A stretch of DNA of 64,000 nucleotides from Fibrobacter sp. UBA7003 (GCA_002449765.1 DJXN01000011.1:22889-86888); one strand, 5' to 3'; shown: positions 16,606 to 25,309, counted from the stretch's first letter. A program made the numbers and translations. The notes: generated from the sequence alone by a model not told the origin.

Positions 16606-18078
16606 GTTCTGCCAGTTGCCGTTGTCGTAGGCGGTCCACTGGTGCTGACCGTTCCAGCTGCAGAACTTGACCGGGAAGCGTTCGTCGACGGTTGTGAAAT
16701 CATAGCAGAGGTGGCCGGCGCCGCCGACTTCCTTCGGCTTTTCTGCGCTGGCATCGGTGAAGTTGCCATCTGCATCGGCCTTACCGTTGTTTTTGAGGAT
16801 GCGCTTGAGTGCACTGTCACGAGCGCGGTTGTATTGGCAGGTGCCGTCGTTCTTGCCGTGCACGGCCATCCAGGCGATAGGCTTGCCCTTGTTCTGCGGC
16901 AGGTAGATATTGTAGTCGGCCGTTGCATACACGGCCACGGCGCGCAGGCGGTGCTGCATGTCCTGGGCCATGGAGTTGGTGACCATGGCGCCGAAACTGA
17001 AGCCCGTCATGAAGATACGGGTGGTATCGATGCAGTAATTCTCTTCGAGAGTCGTAATCAGCTGGTCAATGAACTTGTGGTCCTTGTCGCTGCTGACACT
17101 CCACGGCATGCCATCGGTATCGCCACGCGGGGCGACAAAGATGTAGTTGCCTTCCGTATCAAGCTTCTGCTGGCCGTAGTACGGAGACGGATGGTCCTGG
17201 TCCGGATAGTGGTGGACGAAGTCCTCGGCGTTAGAGCCCATGCAGTGCATGGCGAAGAGCAGCTTGTAAGGTTTCTTGTTGTCGTAGTTCTTCGGTAGCG
17301 TGATGAAGTATTCGCGGTTGTCGCTGCCCACTCTCATTTCGAAGCGGTCGCCGTTTTCGACGCTCTTGGTCTTCTGCAGCTTTGACGTCGTGCCGCAACC
17401 TTTACTCGGACGCGGTTCGTTCTTCAGGGCGTAGCCGAAGGTGAACTGTTCTTCGCCGCTGGTTATCTTGTTGAGGAAAATGTTGAGATTCGTGTCGAGC
17501 GTGCTGAGCGCCATGGAGAGCGTGTCGTAGCCGTCGGCGGAGATGATGAGTTTTTCTCCCGGTTGGACTTCCTTCAGCAGGGCACGGCCTTTGCTATCGA
17601 AGGAATTGGTGTAGGTTCCGTTTGCGCTGAAGCGGATGGTCTGCTTCACGCTGCCCATGGAAACCTTCGCAAAGTAGGTTCCTTTCGCCTTCACTCCGGA
17701 GGAAAGGTCCACCTGGCCTGCGCCATAGAGGGTCTGGCCAAACACGTTGTTGCCCATGGCGTCAAAAATCTTGACCTGGATGGGGTTGCCCCCGTTCTGG
17801 GAGTAAGAGAGGATTCCCGAATTGATGCTGATGTAGCCGGGGGCCTGCATGGGGTGCAGCGCGTCGGGCGGCGGGGTAATTGTATCCTGTTCGTCTTCGT
17901 GAATGGTGAACTTGCCTTCCGCATCTGTTGTCGCGGTCTTGTTCTCCTTGAGAAGCTGGACCTTGGCTCCGCTGATGGCGGGGCCGTTTATACTACCGTC
18001 GGTGACGGTGCCGCTTAGGGTGTATGCGGATGCGGCAGATACCGCGAGGGCTACTCCAATAACCAGAAGATTCTTCAT
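16561..18078 (-). CDS. Secreted CE1-like carbohydrate esterase (esterase 2, paralogue)
   Basis: 505 residues with the same order of parts as esterase 1: signal peptide (MKNLLVIGVALAVSAASA), regulatory-like beta domain (LSGTVTDGSINGPAISGAK), T9SS-type-A-like module (VKIFDAMGNNVFGQTLYGAG) and alpha/beta-hydrolase domain with nucleophile in GFSFGAM, acid region HGKNDGTCQY and His in NGQHQWTAYD. Start 18078 is preceded by AAAGGAG. It differs from esterase 1 by a Pro/Thr-rich insertion (DTITPPPDALHP). A perfect -7 element TAGATTTG lies upstream at 18121-18128. Tandem duplication is clear; the two have separate promoters and terminators. Confidence 0.88.
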   Translation of the reverse strand: MKNLLVIGVALAVSAASAYTLSGTVTDGSINGPAISGAKVQLLKENKTATTDAEGKFTIHEDEQDTITPPPDALHPMQAPGYISINSGILSYSQNGGNPIQVKIFDAMGNNVFGQTLYGAGQVDLSSGVKAKGTYFAKVSMGSVKQTIRFSANGTYTNSFDSKGRALLKEVQPGEKLIISADGYDTLSMALSTLDTNLNIFLNKITSGEEQFTFGYALKNEPRPSKGCGTTSKLQKTKSVENGDRFEMRVGSDNREYFITLPKNYDNKKPYKLLFAMHCMGSNAEDFVHHYPDQDHPSPYYGQQKLDTEGNYIFVAPRGDTDGMPWSVSSDKDHKFIDQLITTLEENYCIDTTRIFMTGFSFGAMVTNSMAQDMQHRLRAVAVYATADYNIYLPQNKGKPIAWMAVHGKNDGTCQYNRARDSALKRILKNNGKADADGNFTDASAEKPKEVGGAGHLCYDFTTVDERFPVKFCSWNGQHQWTAYDNGNWQNTWVPEEVRKFFEQF

Positions 18079-18120
18079 CTTCAACTCTCCTTTTTTTAGA
18101 ATATCCCAATACTCCACCCT

Positions 18121-18184
18121 CAAATCTACCCATATTTATGTTTAAATCCACTGCATGTAAATTTTAGTTTATGGATAAATTGTC
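18121..18184 (-). promoter_or_regulatory. Esterase 2 control region: GACAATTTATCCAT motif plus TAGATTTG
   Basis: On the minus strand GACAATTTATCCAT starts at 18184 and the -7 element TAGATTTG at 18128, exactly 56 nt apart, as for esterase 1 and the GH43 gene. The core TTTAT-CC-ATAAA is an inverted repeat. Confidence 0.6.
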
Positions 18185-18227
18185 CACGCTATTTTGAGAA
18201 TCGAAACGCGAAAAAAAGAAAAACATG

Positions 18228-18257
18228 AAAAAAAGAACGCCGCTTTTTCCGGCGTTC
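18228..18257 (-). terminator. Rho-independent terminator of tolC-like gene
   Basis: Minus strand GAACGCCG, loop GAAAAAG, CGGCGTTC, then TTTTTTT. Confidence 0.88.
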
Positions 18258-18282
18258 CTGAACTTTTTTCGGTGCCTTGGAA

Positions 18283-19575
18283 CTAGTCCAGCTTGCCCTG
18301 GTACAGGTCGAGCACCTTACGGGCGAGCAGGCTTGTGTATTTCGCGTTCACGAGCGTCACCTGCGCCTTCTCGAGGTTGTTCTTCTGGGTGAGGTAGTCG
18401 GTGTAGGTGAGGGCGCCAGCGTTCCGCTGTTCCTCGGCCACCAGGAGCGCCTCGTTCTCGGCTTCCACCTGGAGTATTGCCGCCTTCCACTGCATGTCGG
18501 CGCTCACCGCGTTCAGGTAGAGCTTCTCGATGTTGTTCTCGAGGTTCTTTGCGGTCTCTTGCATGCCGAGCTGCGCTTCCGATTCGCTGACCTGCGCGAG
18601 GAGCACCTTGTTGCTTGTGGACCCACCGTCGTAAATGGGGATGTTGATGCCGAGCGATACGGAATTCTGCCAGCCGTACTTGAGCTGGTCGCCGTATGCG
18701 CCCGACTCCCAAGCCTGGAGGCCCGTGCTGGAGTTTGCCCCGAGCGTTACCGTGATGGAACTTCCCTTGCCCGCGACCTCGGTGTTCTTCTTCGCCGCGC
18801 GAACCGAGATGCTGTCGGACTTGAGGCCCGGGTGCTGCTCCCTGACCGCCTTCTTGAGGTCGGCGAGCGCGGGTAGCGGTTCGAGAGAATCGGGGGAGGC
18901 GATGGAAGATTCCGGTGCGGAGATGTCGAATTCGGCGTCGTCGCCCAGTTCCAGCAGCTGCCGGAGCGATGTTTTCGCGGTACTTACCGCAAGCTGCGCC
19001 GAGAGTTGCGCCACCTGCTTCTGCAACACGTTGGACTGGCTCTGCGTGAGGTCCTTCTTGGTGATGGAGCCCGCCTCGAAAAGCTTGCCGTAGTGCTCGA
19101 ATTCCGCCTGCGAGAGTTCCACGGATGCGTCTGCGGTACGAAGGTTCTCCTGTGCGGCGAGCAGGCTCATGTAGGCGTTCAGCACGCCTTCCTGGATGCT
19201 GCGTTCGGTCTGCTTTGTGGCGAGTGCGGCGGACTGCTTCTTGAGCTGGTTCACTTCGACGGTGGCGCCGCTCACCCCGCCGTCCCATAGCGTGTACGAG
19301 CCCGAAATTCCGAGGCTCAGGCGGTAGTGGTCTTCGTTGTGGACGAAGGGGTGGTCGTAGAGCGTGTTCTGGATGCTGGCCGAAACGGTGGGGCGGTTGC
19401 CGATGCTTGCCTGCTTGATGTTGATTTCGGCCTGTTGTTCGCGGAGTTTCGCGGTCTCGAGCGAGAGGCTCTTTTCCTTCGCCTGCTTGAGGCATGCGTC
19501 AAGCGTCCAGGTGTCGGCCTGGGCGAGGGTTGCCGTCATGAGGGTCGCGAGAATGATAGCCTTTCTGTTGTTCAT
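18283..19575 (-). CDS. TolC-family outer-membrane efflux protein
   Basis: Outer-membrane channel of a tripartite export system, 430 residues. A signal peptide (ends TLAQA) precedes two repeated alpha-helical hairpin halves; NVLQKQVAQLSAQLAVSTAK and EAEQEAL-type helices alternate with beta strands (LGISGSYTLWDGG, LGINIPIYDGG) where each half starts, the characteristic OEP repeat. No membrane-fusion or inner-membrane pump gene lies alongside, so it may serve pumps elsewhere. Terminated by a strong hairpin; a tRNA-Val gene lies 103 nt upstream on the same strand. Confidence 0.9.
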   Translation of the reverse strand: MNNRKAIILATLMTATLAQADTWTLDACLKQAKEKSLSLETAKLREQQAEINIKQASIGNRPTVSASIQNTLYDHPFVHNEDHYRLSLGISGSYTLWDGGVSGATVEVNQLKKQSAALATKQTERSIQEGVLNAYMSLLAAQENLRTADASVELSQAEFEHYGKLFEAGSITKKDLTQSQSNVLQKQVAQLSAQLAVSTAKTSLRQLLELGDDAEFDISAPESSIASPDSLEPLPALADLKKAVREQHPGLKSDSISVRAAKKNTEVAGKGSSITVTLGANSSTGLQAWESGAYGDQLKYGWQNSVSLGINIPIYDGGSTSNKVLLAQVSESEAQLGMQETAKNLENNIEKLYLNAVSADMQWKAAILQVEAENEALLVAEEQRNAGALTYTDYLTQKNNLEKAQVTLVNAKYTSLLARKVLDLYQGKLD

Positions 19576-19630
19576 GCCATTTAGATGCGCGGATGCAACG
19601 GTGCGTTGCGTGTCCGGGGTGTATAAGATA

Positions 19631-19670
19631 AAAAAAACAGAAACGGAAAAGGCCCGGACGATGCCGGACC
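19631..19670 (-). terminator. Terminator behind tRNA-Val
   Basis: Minus strand GGTCCGG, loop CATCGT, CCGGGCC (one G-U), then TTTTCCGTTTCTGTTTTTTT. It lies 8 nt after the tRNA 3' end. Confidence 0.8.
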
Positions 19671-19678
19671 TCTTCGAG

Positions 19679-19753
19679 TGGACGGTACTGGATTTGAACC
19701 AGTGACCTCTGCCGTGTGAAAGCAGCGCTCTAAACCAACTGAGCTAACCGTCC
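19679..19753 (-). tRNA. tRNA-Val (anticodon CAC)
   Basis: 75 nt cloverleaf on the minus strand: acceptor GGACGGT/ACCGTCC, D arm GCTC/GAGC, anticodon stem CTGCT/GGCAG with loop TTCACAC giving anticodon CAC, T arm ACTGG/CCAGT with TTCAAAT, discriminator A. The 3' CCA is not encoded. A shifted anticodon register (UCA) does not pair and was rejected. Confidence 0.95.
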
Positions 19754-19803
19754 AAAATGGTAGCGCAAATATAAAAAAGGTGCTTGACCTTGTCAAGGGG
19801 TGA

Positions 19804-20268
19804 CTACAGGTACTTGTCTTCGGCGCCGCGGAGGATGGTAAGGAACTCGGCCGGGGTCTTGGCGGCGATGAGGTCCTTGCGCACGTTGCCGTCGGCCAGG
19901 AGGCGGCTCACGGAAGACAGCGCCTTGAGGTGGGGGCCCACGGTGTTGCCCGGGCTCACGATGAGGATGAGCAGGTAGACCGGTTCGCCGTCGAAGGAAG
20001 CGAAGTCGAGACCGTTCTCGACAGTGGCGGCCACCATGCACATGCGGTCTACGTAGTCGATCTTTGCATGGGGGACGGCCAGCCCGCAACCGATACCGGT
20101 GGAGCGACTCTGCTCGCGGTTCCAGACGGCTTCGAAAATCTCGTCGCGGTGTTCAAGTTTGTAGGCGCTGCAGAGCGTGTCGACGAGCTCGTTGAGGATG
20201 TCCTCCTTCGTCTTGCTCGCGGAGTTGATCAAGATGCAGTTGTCTACGAATCTTTCAGAAAGTCGCAT
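19804..20268 (-). CDS. PTS EIIA-type-2 domain protein (PtsN-like)
   Basis: Single-domain EIIA of the fructose/nitrogen PTS class, 154 residues. The phosphorylatable histidine is H67 in GIGCGLAVPHAKID, and SPGNTVGPHLKALSSVSRLL is the usual second conserved block. Standing alone, without EIIB/EIIC, it is more probably a regulatory EIIA(Ntr) or a partner for a distant PTS than a sugar carrier. RBS AAGGAAAAAC precedes the ATG. No HPr or hpr kinase gene is nearby. Confidence 0.88.
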   Translation of the reverse strand: MRLSERFVDNCILINSASKTKEDILNELVDTLCSAYKLEHRDEIFEAVWNREQSRSTGIGCGLAVPHAKIDYVDRMCMVAATVENGLDFASFDGEPVYLLILIVSPGNTVGPHLKALSSVSRLLADGNVRKDLIAAKTPAEFLTILRGAEDKYL

Positions 20269-20389
20269 TTTGTTTTTCCTTATTCTATCCCACCAAACTT
20301 ATATTTTAGAAAAATTTAACACAAATTTCGAGATTGTATTCATAAAATAATTTTTGGACCCTGCGAAGAGGGGCCGAAATGTCGAATTA

Positions 20390-21154
20390 TTAGAATTTTG
20401 ACAGCAAATCTGCAGTTTCGAAAGGCGAATTCAGGTCTTCGAGCGCCTTGATGGCCTTTTCCATGTGCGCAACGTCCACCTGGCCGGGGGCCTGCGCCTG
20501 CCCGATTGACCCGTACGTGAGGTTCGCCCCCTCCTTGAGCGACCAGATGCGGCTCGCCTTGCCCGTTTCGCCCATCCCGAACGCGGCGAAGAGCTCGAAA
20601 TTCTGCGAATGGATGCGCGCGAACTTGTACAGGCGCTCGCAGTCGGTTTCGCTGTTGCTCATGGCGGCAATCTTCAGGCCGTCGGCCTTCATGCGCAGGC
20701 AGTCGCGGGCGAAGTCGTCCAGTTCCTGCAGGTTCGGAATGCGCAAAAAATTGTGCTGCGATACGAGAATCTTTGTCTTGCGGAGGTCGGCGAGATTCTT
20801 GAGGTTCTTGAAGTCGTACAGGCAGTCCTGCTCCAGGTCGAGCCATTCGGGCACATCGCCTTCGGCAAGAATCTTTGACCAGAGCGGGATGCGCGAGTAC
20901 GCGTCCTTGTCGGGGAACCTGCCGCCGTCCCGTTCCAGGCGGATGGTGCCTACCTGCATGGCGCCCGGGGCAATCTTCTTCACGCGCCTTGAAAGCGCGG
21001 GCCATTCCTTTTCGGGAAAGAAGTCGTAGCGGATTTCGAGCGCGTTGCATGCCTCGATGTCCAGGAACACGGGGTTCATGGAGTCTTCTTCGATGGCGGA
21101 GAGGACTTCGGGGCCGATGAGGCCGACCAGGATTTTTTCGTTGCTCGCGGGCAT
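20390..21154 (-). CDS. aroD: Type I 3-dehydroquinate dehydratase
   Basis: Shikimate-pathway enzyme converting 3-dehydroquinate to 3-dehydroshikimate by a Schiff base. 254 residues, typical for type I. Catalytic H134 is in VSQHNF and Schiff-base K161 in GLKIAAM; ALEIRYDFFPE supplies the N-terminal substrate block, and GETGKASRI and LTYGSIGQAQAPGQ the C-terminal ones. A -7-like TATATTTA (minus strand, 21166-21159) ends 4 nt before the ATG, so the transcript may be leaderless. No other aro genes are close. Confidence 0.9.
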   Translation of the reverse strand: MPASNEKILVGLIGPEVLSAIEEDSMNPVFLDIEACNALEIRYDFFPEKEWPALSRRVKKIAPGAMQVGTIRLERDGGRFPDKDAYSRIPLWSKILAEGDVPEWLDLEQDCLYDFKNLKNLADLRKTKILVSQHNFLRIPNLQELDDFARDCLRMKADGLKIAAMSNSETDCERLYKFARIHSQNFELFAAFGMGETGKASRIWSLKEGANLTYGSIGQAQAPGQVDVAHMEKAIKALEDLNSPFETADLLSKF

Positions 21155-21158
21155 GCGT

Positions 21159-21166
21159 TAAATATA
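21159..21166 (-). promoter_or_regulatory. -7-like element of aroD
   Basis: TATATTTA on the minus strand, four bases before the aroD ATG. Confidence 0.4.
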
Positions 21167-21250
21167 GGAATTTGGCGCTTTACAATCCGTGCTTCCGGGA
21201 CGATAATAAAATGAAATTTCTAAATTATACCCGAACAAAAAGGATTTATT

Positions 21251-21832
21251 ATGGCCGATTGCAACGAAAAGAAAGAAAACCAGACTCCGGAAATGATGAA
21301 GAAGGCGGAAGAGTTCCTCGCTTCCAAACGCCGCATCTTCTTGTGGGGCGGTGTCGATGACGAGAGCGCCGAACGCATCGTGAAGCAGCTTCTGTACCTG
21401 GATTCCCTGAACCACGAAGACATCGTGTTCTTCATCAACAGCCCGGGCGGCGTGATTTCTAGCGGTCTCGCCATCTACGACTGCATGAACGCCATCCAGA
21501 GCGACGTGGTTACGGTCTGCTGCGGCCAGGCTGCCTCGATGGGGGCGGTCCTCCTCACTGCCGGTGCGAAGGGCAAGCGCGTCGCATGGCCGAACGCCCG
21601 CATCATGATTCACCAGCCGCTCATTCACGGCGAGATTGTGGCTCCCGCGAGCGACATCCAGATCCAGGCCGAAGAAATGCTGCGTATCCGCGGCATCACG
21701 GGCAAGATCCTTGCCGAGACCTCGGGCCACACGATCGAGGAAATCGACCGCGACACCGAACGCGACAACTTCATGAGTGCCGAAGAGGCCAAGGCCTACG
21801 GCCTGGTCGACAAGGTCGAGAGCTTGGTATAA
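21251..21832 (+). CDS. clpP: ATP-dependent Clp protease proteolytic subunit
   Basis: Serine peptidase forming the tetradecameric Clp chamber, 193 residues. S96 in GQAASMGA, H121 in IMIHQPL and an Asp in the DTERDNFMS block form the triad. [18 protein letters not shown] is the oligomerisation/oxyanion block. No clpX or tig is adjacent, unlike common gene orders. The stop overlaps the ftsY start by one base (TAATG), so translation of the two is probably coupled. A TAAATTAT element lies at 21221-21228. Confidence 0.95.
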   Translation: MADCNEKKENQTPEMMKKAEEFLASKRRIFLWGGVDDESAERIVKQLLYLDSLNHEDIVFFINSPGGVISSGLAIYDCMNAIQSDVVTVCCGQAASMGAVLLTAGAKGKRVAWPNARIMIHQPLIHGEIVAPASDIQIQAEEMLRIRGITGKILAETSGHTIEEIDRDTERDNFMSAEEAKAYGLVDKVESLV

Positions 21833-22752
21833 TGGGACTTTTTTCTGCCATCAAGAGCGGTCTTGCAAAGACGCGCGACGCCCTCATGGGCGAACTCAAG
21901 GGCATTGTCGGCGCGGGCAAGATTACCGACGACACGCTCGAGGAACTCGAGGAACACCTGATCAAGGCAGACGTGGGCGTGGAAGCCGCGTTCCTGCTGA
22001 CGGATGCCCTCCGTGAACAGGCGCTGGGCAAGTCGCTCACCACCGAGCAGGTGCTCGACATCATGCGGAGCGAGGCGGAGCGCTTATTGAAGGACCCGCC
22101 GCTGTTTGAACTCAAGGGCAAGCCGCACGTGGTTCTCGTGATTGGCGTGAACGGCGCCGGCAAGACGACTACGATTGGCAAGCTCGCCGCCCGCTGGATA
22201 GGCGAAGGCAAGAAGGTGATGATTGCGGCCTGCGACACGTTCCGCGCCGCGGCCATCGAACAGCTGGAAACTTGGGCCGAGCGTAGCGGTGCAGAATTCG
22301 TGAAGCACCAGGAAGGGAGTGACCCGGCAGCCGTCGCGTTTGACGCGTGCCAGGCCGCCGTCGCCCGCGGGTGCGACGTGGTGCTGATTGATACCGCCGG
22401 CCGCCTGCACAACAAGGACTACCTGATGGAAGAGCTCAAGAAGATAGTCCGCGTGGTGAAAAAGGTGAACCCGGATTTTCCGCACGACATGTGGCTCGTG
22501 ATAGACGGGAACACCGGACAGAATACCATCAACCAGACGAAGATTTTCAACCAGAGCTTCCCCCTGACGGGCCTCGTGGTCACCAAGCTCGACGGGACTG
22601 CGCGTGGAGGTGCCGTGCTCAGCATCGCAAGTTCGCTCCAGATTCCCATCCGCTGGATTGGCATGGGCGAGCGCATCGACCAGCTGGTGCCCTTCAGCAA
22701 GGCCGAATACGTGGAAGGCCTTTTCGAGAACGCGCTGGAAGAGAAAAACTGA
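21832..22752 (+). CDS. ftsY: Signal recognition particle receptor FtsY
   Basis: SRP-receptor GTPase targeting inner-membrane proteins, 306 residues: an NG domain with only a very short N-terminal region ([18 protein letters not shown]), no acidic A domain. P-loop [10 protein letters not shown] is at 105-114, then [31 protein letters not shown] and the closing [17 protein letters not shown] 21832 gives the canonical N-terminus and overlaps the clpP stop; reading further upstream runs through clpP in another frame. Confidence 0.96.
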   Translation: MGLFSAIKSGLAKTRDALMGELKGIVGAGKITDDTLEELEEHLIKADVGVEAAFLLTDALREQALGKSLTTEQVLDIMRSEAERLLKDPPLFELKGKPHVVLVIGVNGAGKTTTIGKLAARWIGEGKKVMIAACDTFRAAAIEQLETWAERSGAEFVKHQEGSDPAAVAFDACQAAVARGCDVVLIDTAGRLHNKDYLMEELKKIVRVVKKVNPDFPHDMWLVIDGNTGQNTINQTKIFNQSFPLTGLVVTKLDGTARGGAVLSIASSLQIPIRWIGMGERIDQLVPFSKAEYVEGLFENALEEKN

Positions 22753-22766
22753 CGGAGCGGATTGCG

Positions 22767-23120
22767 ATGGCGTTGCCGGTGCGAAAATTCCTTGTTCCTC
22801 TATGCTGCGCATTTGCGCTCCTGGCGGGCTGCTCCGACGATGCCCCTTCGGTCGATAAGAAACTGGTGAAGGCGTTCGTCGAGGTGCGGATGGCCGAACA
22901 GGCCTATGGCAAGGAGGCTCCGAACGTGAGACTGGCGCGCCGGACTATCCTTCAGAAATACGGCTACGACACGGAGTCGTTTGCGGCTGCCTGCGACAAG
23001 GTGCTTGAAAATCCCGAAAGCTGGGTCCCGTTCCAGCAGGCCGTGGTGGAACATGTCGATTCCCTGCTTGGGATTCCGAAACAGCCCAAGGATGACAAGA
23101 AAAAGGGGAAGAAAAAGTGA
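22767..23120 (+). CDS. Small lipoprotein (DUF4296-like)
   Basis: 117 residues; signal peptide MALPVRKFLVPLCCAF with lipobox LLAGC, so lipid-anchored. ATG 22767 lies 9 nt after GGAG. The helical part (VEVRMAEQAYG, ARRTILQKYGYDTESF) resembles the DUF4296 type of short Bacteroidetes lipoproteins, but I am not certain. The tail is very basic (DDKKKGKKK). It overlaps the next gene by 4 nt (GTGA), inside the clpP-ftsY operon. Confidence 0.8.
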   Translation: MALPVRKFLVPLCCAFALLAGCSDDAPSVDKKLVKAFVEVRMAEQAYGKEAPNVRLARRTILQKYGYDTESFAAACDKVLENPESWVPFQQAVVEHVDSLLGIPKQPKDDKKKGKKK

Positions 23121-23608
23121 GCCCGCGCCGCCTCTCCATCGCTGGCCTCGTCTGTGCGGTTCTGCTGGTCCCTTCGGTTCCGGCATTGTCGGCCGTGCCC
23201 ATGCAGAAGCCCCAAGTCCATTGGATGAGCTATTCCAAGGCCCTCGAAAAGGCGAAACAGAATCCGAAGCTCATCTTCGTGGACCTGTATGCGGACTGGT
23301 GTCTCCCTTGCCGAGTCATGGATGCGAACGTCTATTCCGACTCGACGGTCGCCTCTCTCCTGAACGACAAGTTCTATGCGGTGAAGCTTGACGTGGAATC
23401 CAAGGAAAAGATTGCGTGTGACGGCGAGCATAAGATTGTGAAGGATTGCATGACCCAGGTGTGGGAATTGAGCACTTTGCCGTCGTTCGTGCTGCTCGCT
23501 CCCAAGGGGCTTTCTATATTGACAGTGACGGATTCCATGAGTCCGCAGGAAATGCAGTCTCTCCTGTACCAGTTTTTGGCGAAGGAAGAGGAATGGAGCA
23601 AGCGATGA
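23117..23608 (+). CDS. Exported thioredoxin-like protein
   Basis: 163 residues. Signal peptide to about residue 26 (ends ALSA), then a thioredoxin fold with active-site pair C62-C65 in ADWCLPCR and the cis-proline loop LSTLPSFVLL. The Leu-Pro dipeptide and FVDLYADWC block resemble DsbD C-terminal/Thioredoxin_7 domains, so a periplasmic reductase or disulfide role is likely. GTG start overlaps the lipoprotein stop (GTGA). Two more Cys (IACDGE, VKDCMTQ) lie between active site and cis-Pro. Confidence 0.86.
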   Translation: MSPRRLSIAGLVCAVLLVPSVPALSAVPMQKPQVHWMSYSKALEKAKQNPKLIFVDLYADWCLPCRVMDANVYSDSTVASLLNDKFYAVKLDVESKEKIACDGEHKIVKDCMTQVWELSTLPSFVLLAPKGLSILTVTDSMSPQEMQSLLYQFLAKEEEWSKR

Positions 23609-24756
23609 ACGAACAGGTCCTTTTTTACATACAGGTTGCCTACTGGGTGCTGTTCTTCTTGCTTGCGCTTTGTTACGGGATATTCCCGGTGACGCTCCCG
23701 TTCGTGAGTGAACTGTTCAAACGCCGCCGTCGCCACATAGACGAACATTTCGAATTGCCGAATGTCTCGCTCCTCATATCTGCGTTCAACGAGGAAGGCG
23801 TCATCGAGAGGAAAATCCAGAATATCCTCGAAATCGACTATCCCAAGGAAAAACTCGAGGTGCTGATTGGCGACGATGGCTCTGCCGACCGCACCGCGGA
23901 GATTGTCGCGCGCTACGCCGACAAGGGCATTACCCTCGTGAAGGCGCCGAAGAACGCGGGCAAGGCGGCGATGCTCAACCGTCTGCAGAAAATTGCGAAG
24001 GGCGATATCCTTGTATTCTGTGACGCGAACACGATGTTTTTCCCGAACGTGGTCCGCAAGTTGGTGGAACCCTTCAAGGACAAGAAAATCGGTTGCACCT
24101 GCGGTCACCTGATTCTTTCGGACAAGAGCGGGACCATGCTTGGACAGGGCGAAAGTTCGTACTGGGACCTGGAATCCGAAATCAAGAAATTCGAGGGGAT
24201 CCTGGATCGGCTCATCGGCGGTAACGGCGCCCTCTACGCCATTCGCCGGGAACTCTATACGGAACTGCCCGTAAAGAAGAGCGTCATGGACGACTTCTTC
24301 ATTACGACGAAGATTCTCCAGAAAGGTTATTTCTGCACGTTTGTCGCGAGCGCCATCGGAACGGAGCAGACGTCGAAGGAAGGGAGCGGCGAGTTCCGCC
24401 GCAAGGTGCGTATTGGGCGGGCGAACTTCAACTACCTGCTTTCTTACCTGCCGCTCCTGAACCCGTTCAGACCGCTGCTTGCCTACCTCTTCTTTTCGCA
24501 CAAGATTCTGCGCTGGTTCTCCCCGCATATCATTATCCTCCTGTTCGTGCTGAATGCACTGCTGCTACCCTTGGGCTTGTTTTACCAGGTGTCGTTCGGT
24601 CTCCTTGTGCTCGCGTTCCTCATTTGCGTCACTAAGGCCGTACCCAGCGCCTATTATTTCATGTCGATGAATTTCGCTCTCCTCAAGGGGTTCTTCCTTT
24701 CGTTCTCCCGCGAAAAGAGCGGCGGCTGGGCTCGTGAAGCCCGCAGCGACGAGTAG
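23605..24756 (+). CDS. Membrane glycosyltransferase family 2
   Basis: Processive-type GT2 of 383 residues: an N-terminal TM helix (about 7-30), cytoplasmic catalytic domain with SLLISAFNEEGVIE, DDGSAD, CDANT, GGNGALYAIRR and MDDFFI, then about three C-terminal TM helices. Architecture is like poly-beta-1,6-GlcNAc synthase or other polysaccharide synthases. ATG 23605 is chosen because it makes an ATGA overlap with the preceding stop and has GGAG 6 nt upstream; ATG 23593 is possible. Product unknown. Confidence 0.85.
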   Translation: MNEQVLFYIQVAYWVLFFLLALCYGIFPVTLPFVSELFKRRRRHIDEHFELPNVSLLISAFNEEGVIERKIQNILEIDYPKEKLEVLIGDDGSADRTAEIVARYADKGITLVKAPKNAGKAAMLNRLQKIAKGDILVFCDANTMFFPNVVRKLVEPFKDKKIGCTCGHLILSDKSGTMLGQGESSYWDLESEIKKFEGILDRLIGGNGALYAIRRELYTELPVKKSVMDDFFITTKILQKGYFCTFVASAIGTEQTSKEGSGEFRRKVRIGRANFNYLLSYLPLLNPFRPLLAYLFFSHKILRWFSPHIIILLFVLNALLLPLGLFYQVSFGLLVLAFLICVTKAVPSAYYFMSMNFALLKGFFLSFSREKSGGWAREARSDE

Positions 24757-24759
24757 CTT

Positions 24760-25218
24760 ATGAAAAAATTCCTGACTGCTATTTTGTTTGCGATTGCGTT
24801 TGCCGCGATTCCGGCGAACGCCTTCACGATGGATGTTCAGGGTGGAGTTGTAAACCATGTGAGTGAACTCTCGAAGTTCAACATGAGCTTTTACGGGCAC
24901 CTGTGGTATCCTATCGACCAGATGCTCTTTGTGGGTTTTGGCGGCGGTTACCAGGAGCTTGATAACGTGGGCTATGTCCCTCTTTCCGGTAGTCTCTGGA
25001 TGCGCCTTCCTTTTGGGCGGCAGGTGATGCCGGTTGCGACGGGCGATGTCGGATACATGATAGGCGAGCGCCACCAGATGTTCTGGCGGGCAGGCGGCGG
25101 CGTTGATATCAAGAACGGCGACTATTCCTCCATCCTGGTCATGGGCGGTTACGAATTTCTCAACCACGATGGGCACGGGTACGCCTTCTTGCAGATTGGC
25201 GTGCTGATAGAGCTGTAG
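24760..25218 (+). CDS. Small probable outer-membrane beta-barrel protein
   Basis: 152 residues with signal peptide (cut after ANA) and alternating hydrophobic/polar strands rich in Gly and aromatics (FVGFGGGYQEL, FWRAGGGVDI, ILVMGGYEF), ending in a hydrophobic residue (VLIEL). This suggests a minimal 8-strand barrel. Three nt separate it from the glycosyltransferase gene; it closes the clpP-ftsY operon. No named family recognised. Confidence 0.75.
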   Translation: MKKFLTAILFAIAFAAIPANAFTMDVQGGVVNHVSELSKFNMSFYGHLWYPIDQMLFVGFGGGYQELDNVGYVPLSGSLWMRLPFGRQVMPVATGDVGYMIGERHQMFWRAGGGVDIKNGDYSSILVMGGYEFLNHDGHGYAFLQIGVLIEL

Positions 25219-25262
25219 CGAGATTGCCTTCCCGTTTTTGCAAACCGGAATCTGTTTGCACG

Positions 25263-25286
25263 AAAAAAGCCCCCTTTCGGGGGCTT
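25263..25286 (-). terminator. Terminator of pflB, probably bidirectional
   Basis: AAGCCCCC/GGGGGCTT with TTTC loop. On the minus strand TTTTTT follows, serving pflB; it also lies 45 nt past the plus-strand operon end. Confidence 0.85.
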
Positions 25287-25309
25287 CCTGATAATTGCGA
25301 TAAGCGTTA

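Noticed and set aside
19679..19753. Selenocysteine or opal-reading tRNA (anticodon UCA)
   Set aside because: That register leaves the anticodon stem unpaired; the CAC register gives five pairs, and the tRNA has normal Val-like arms.
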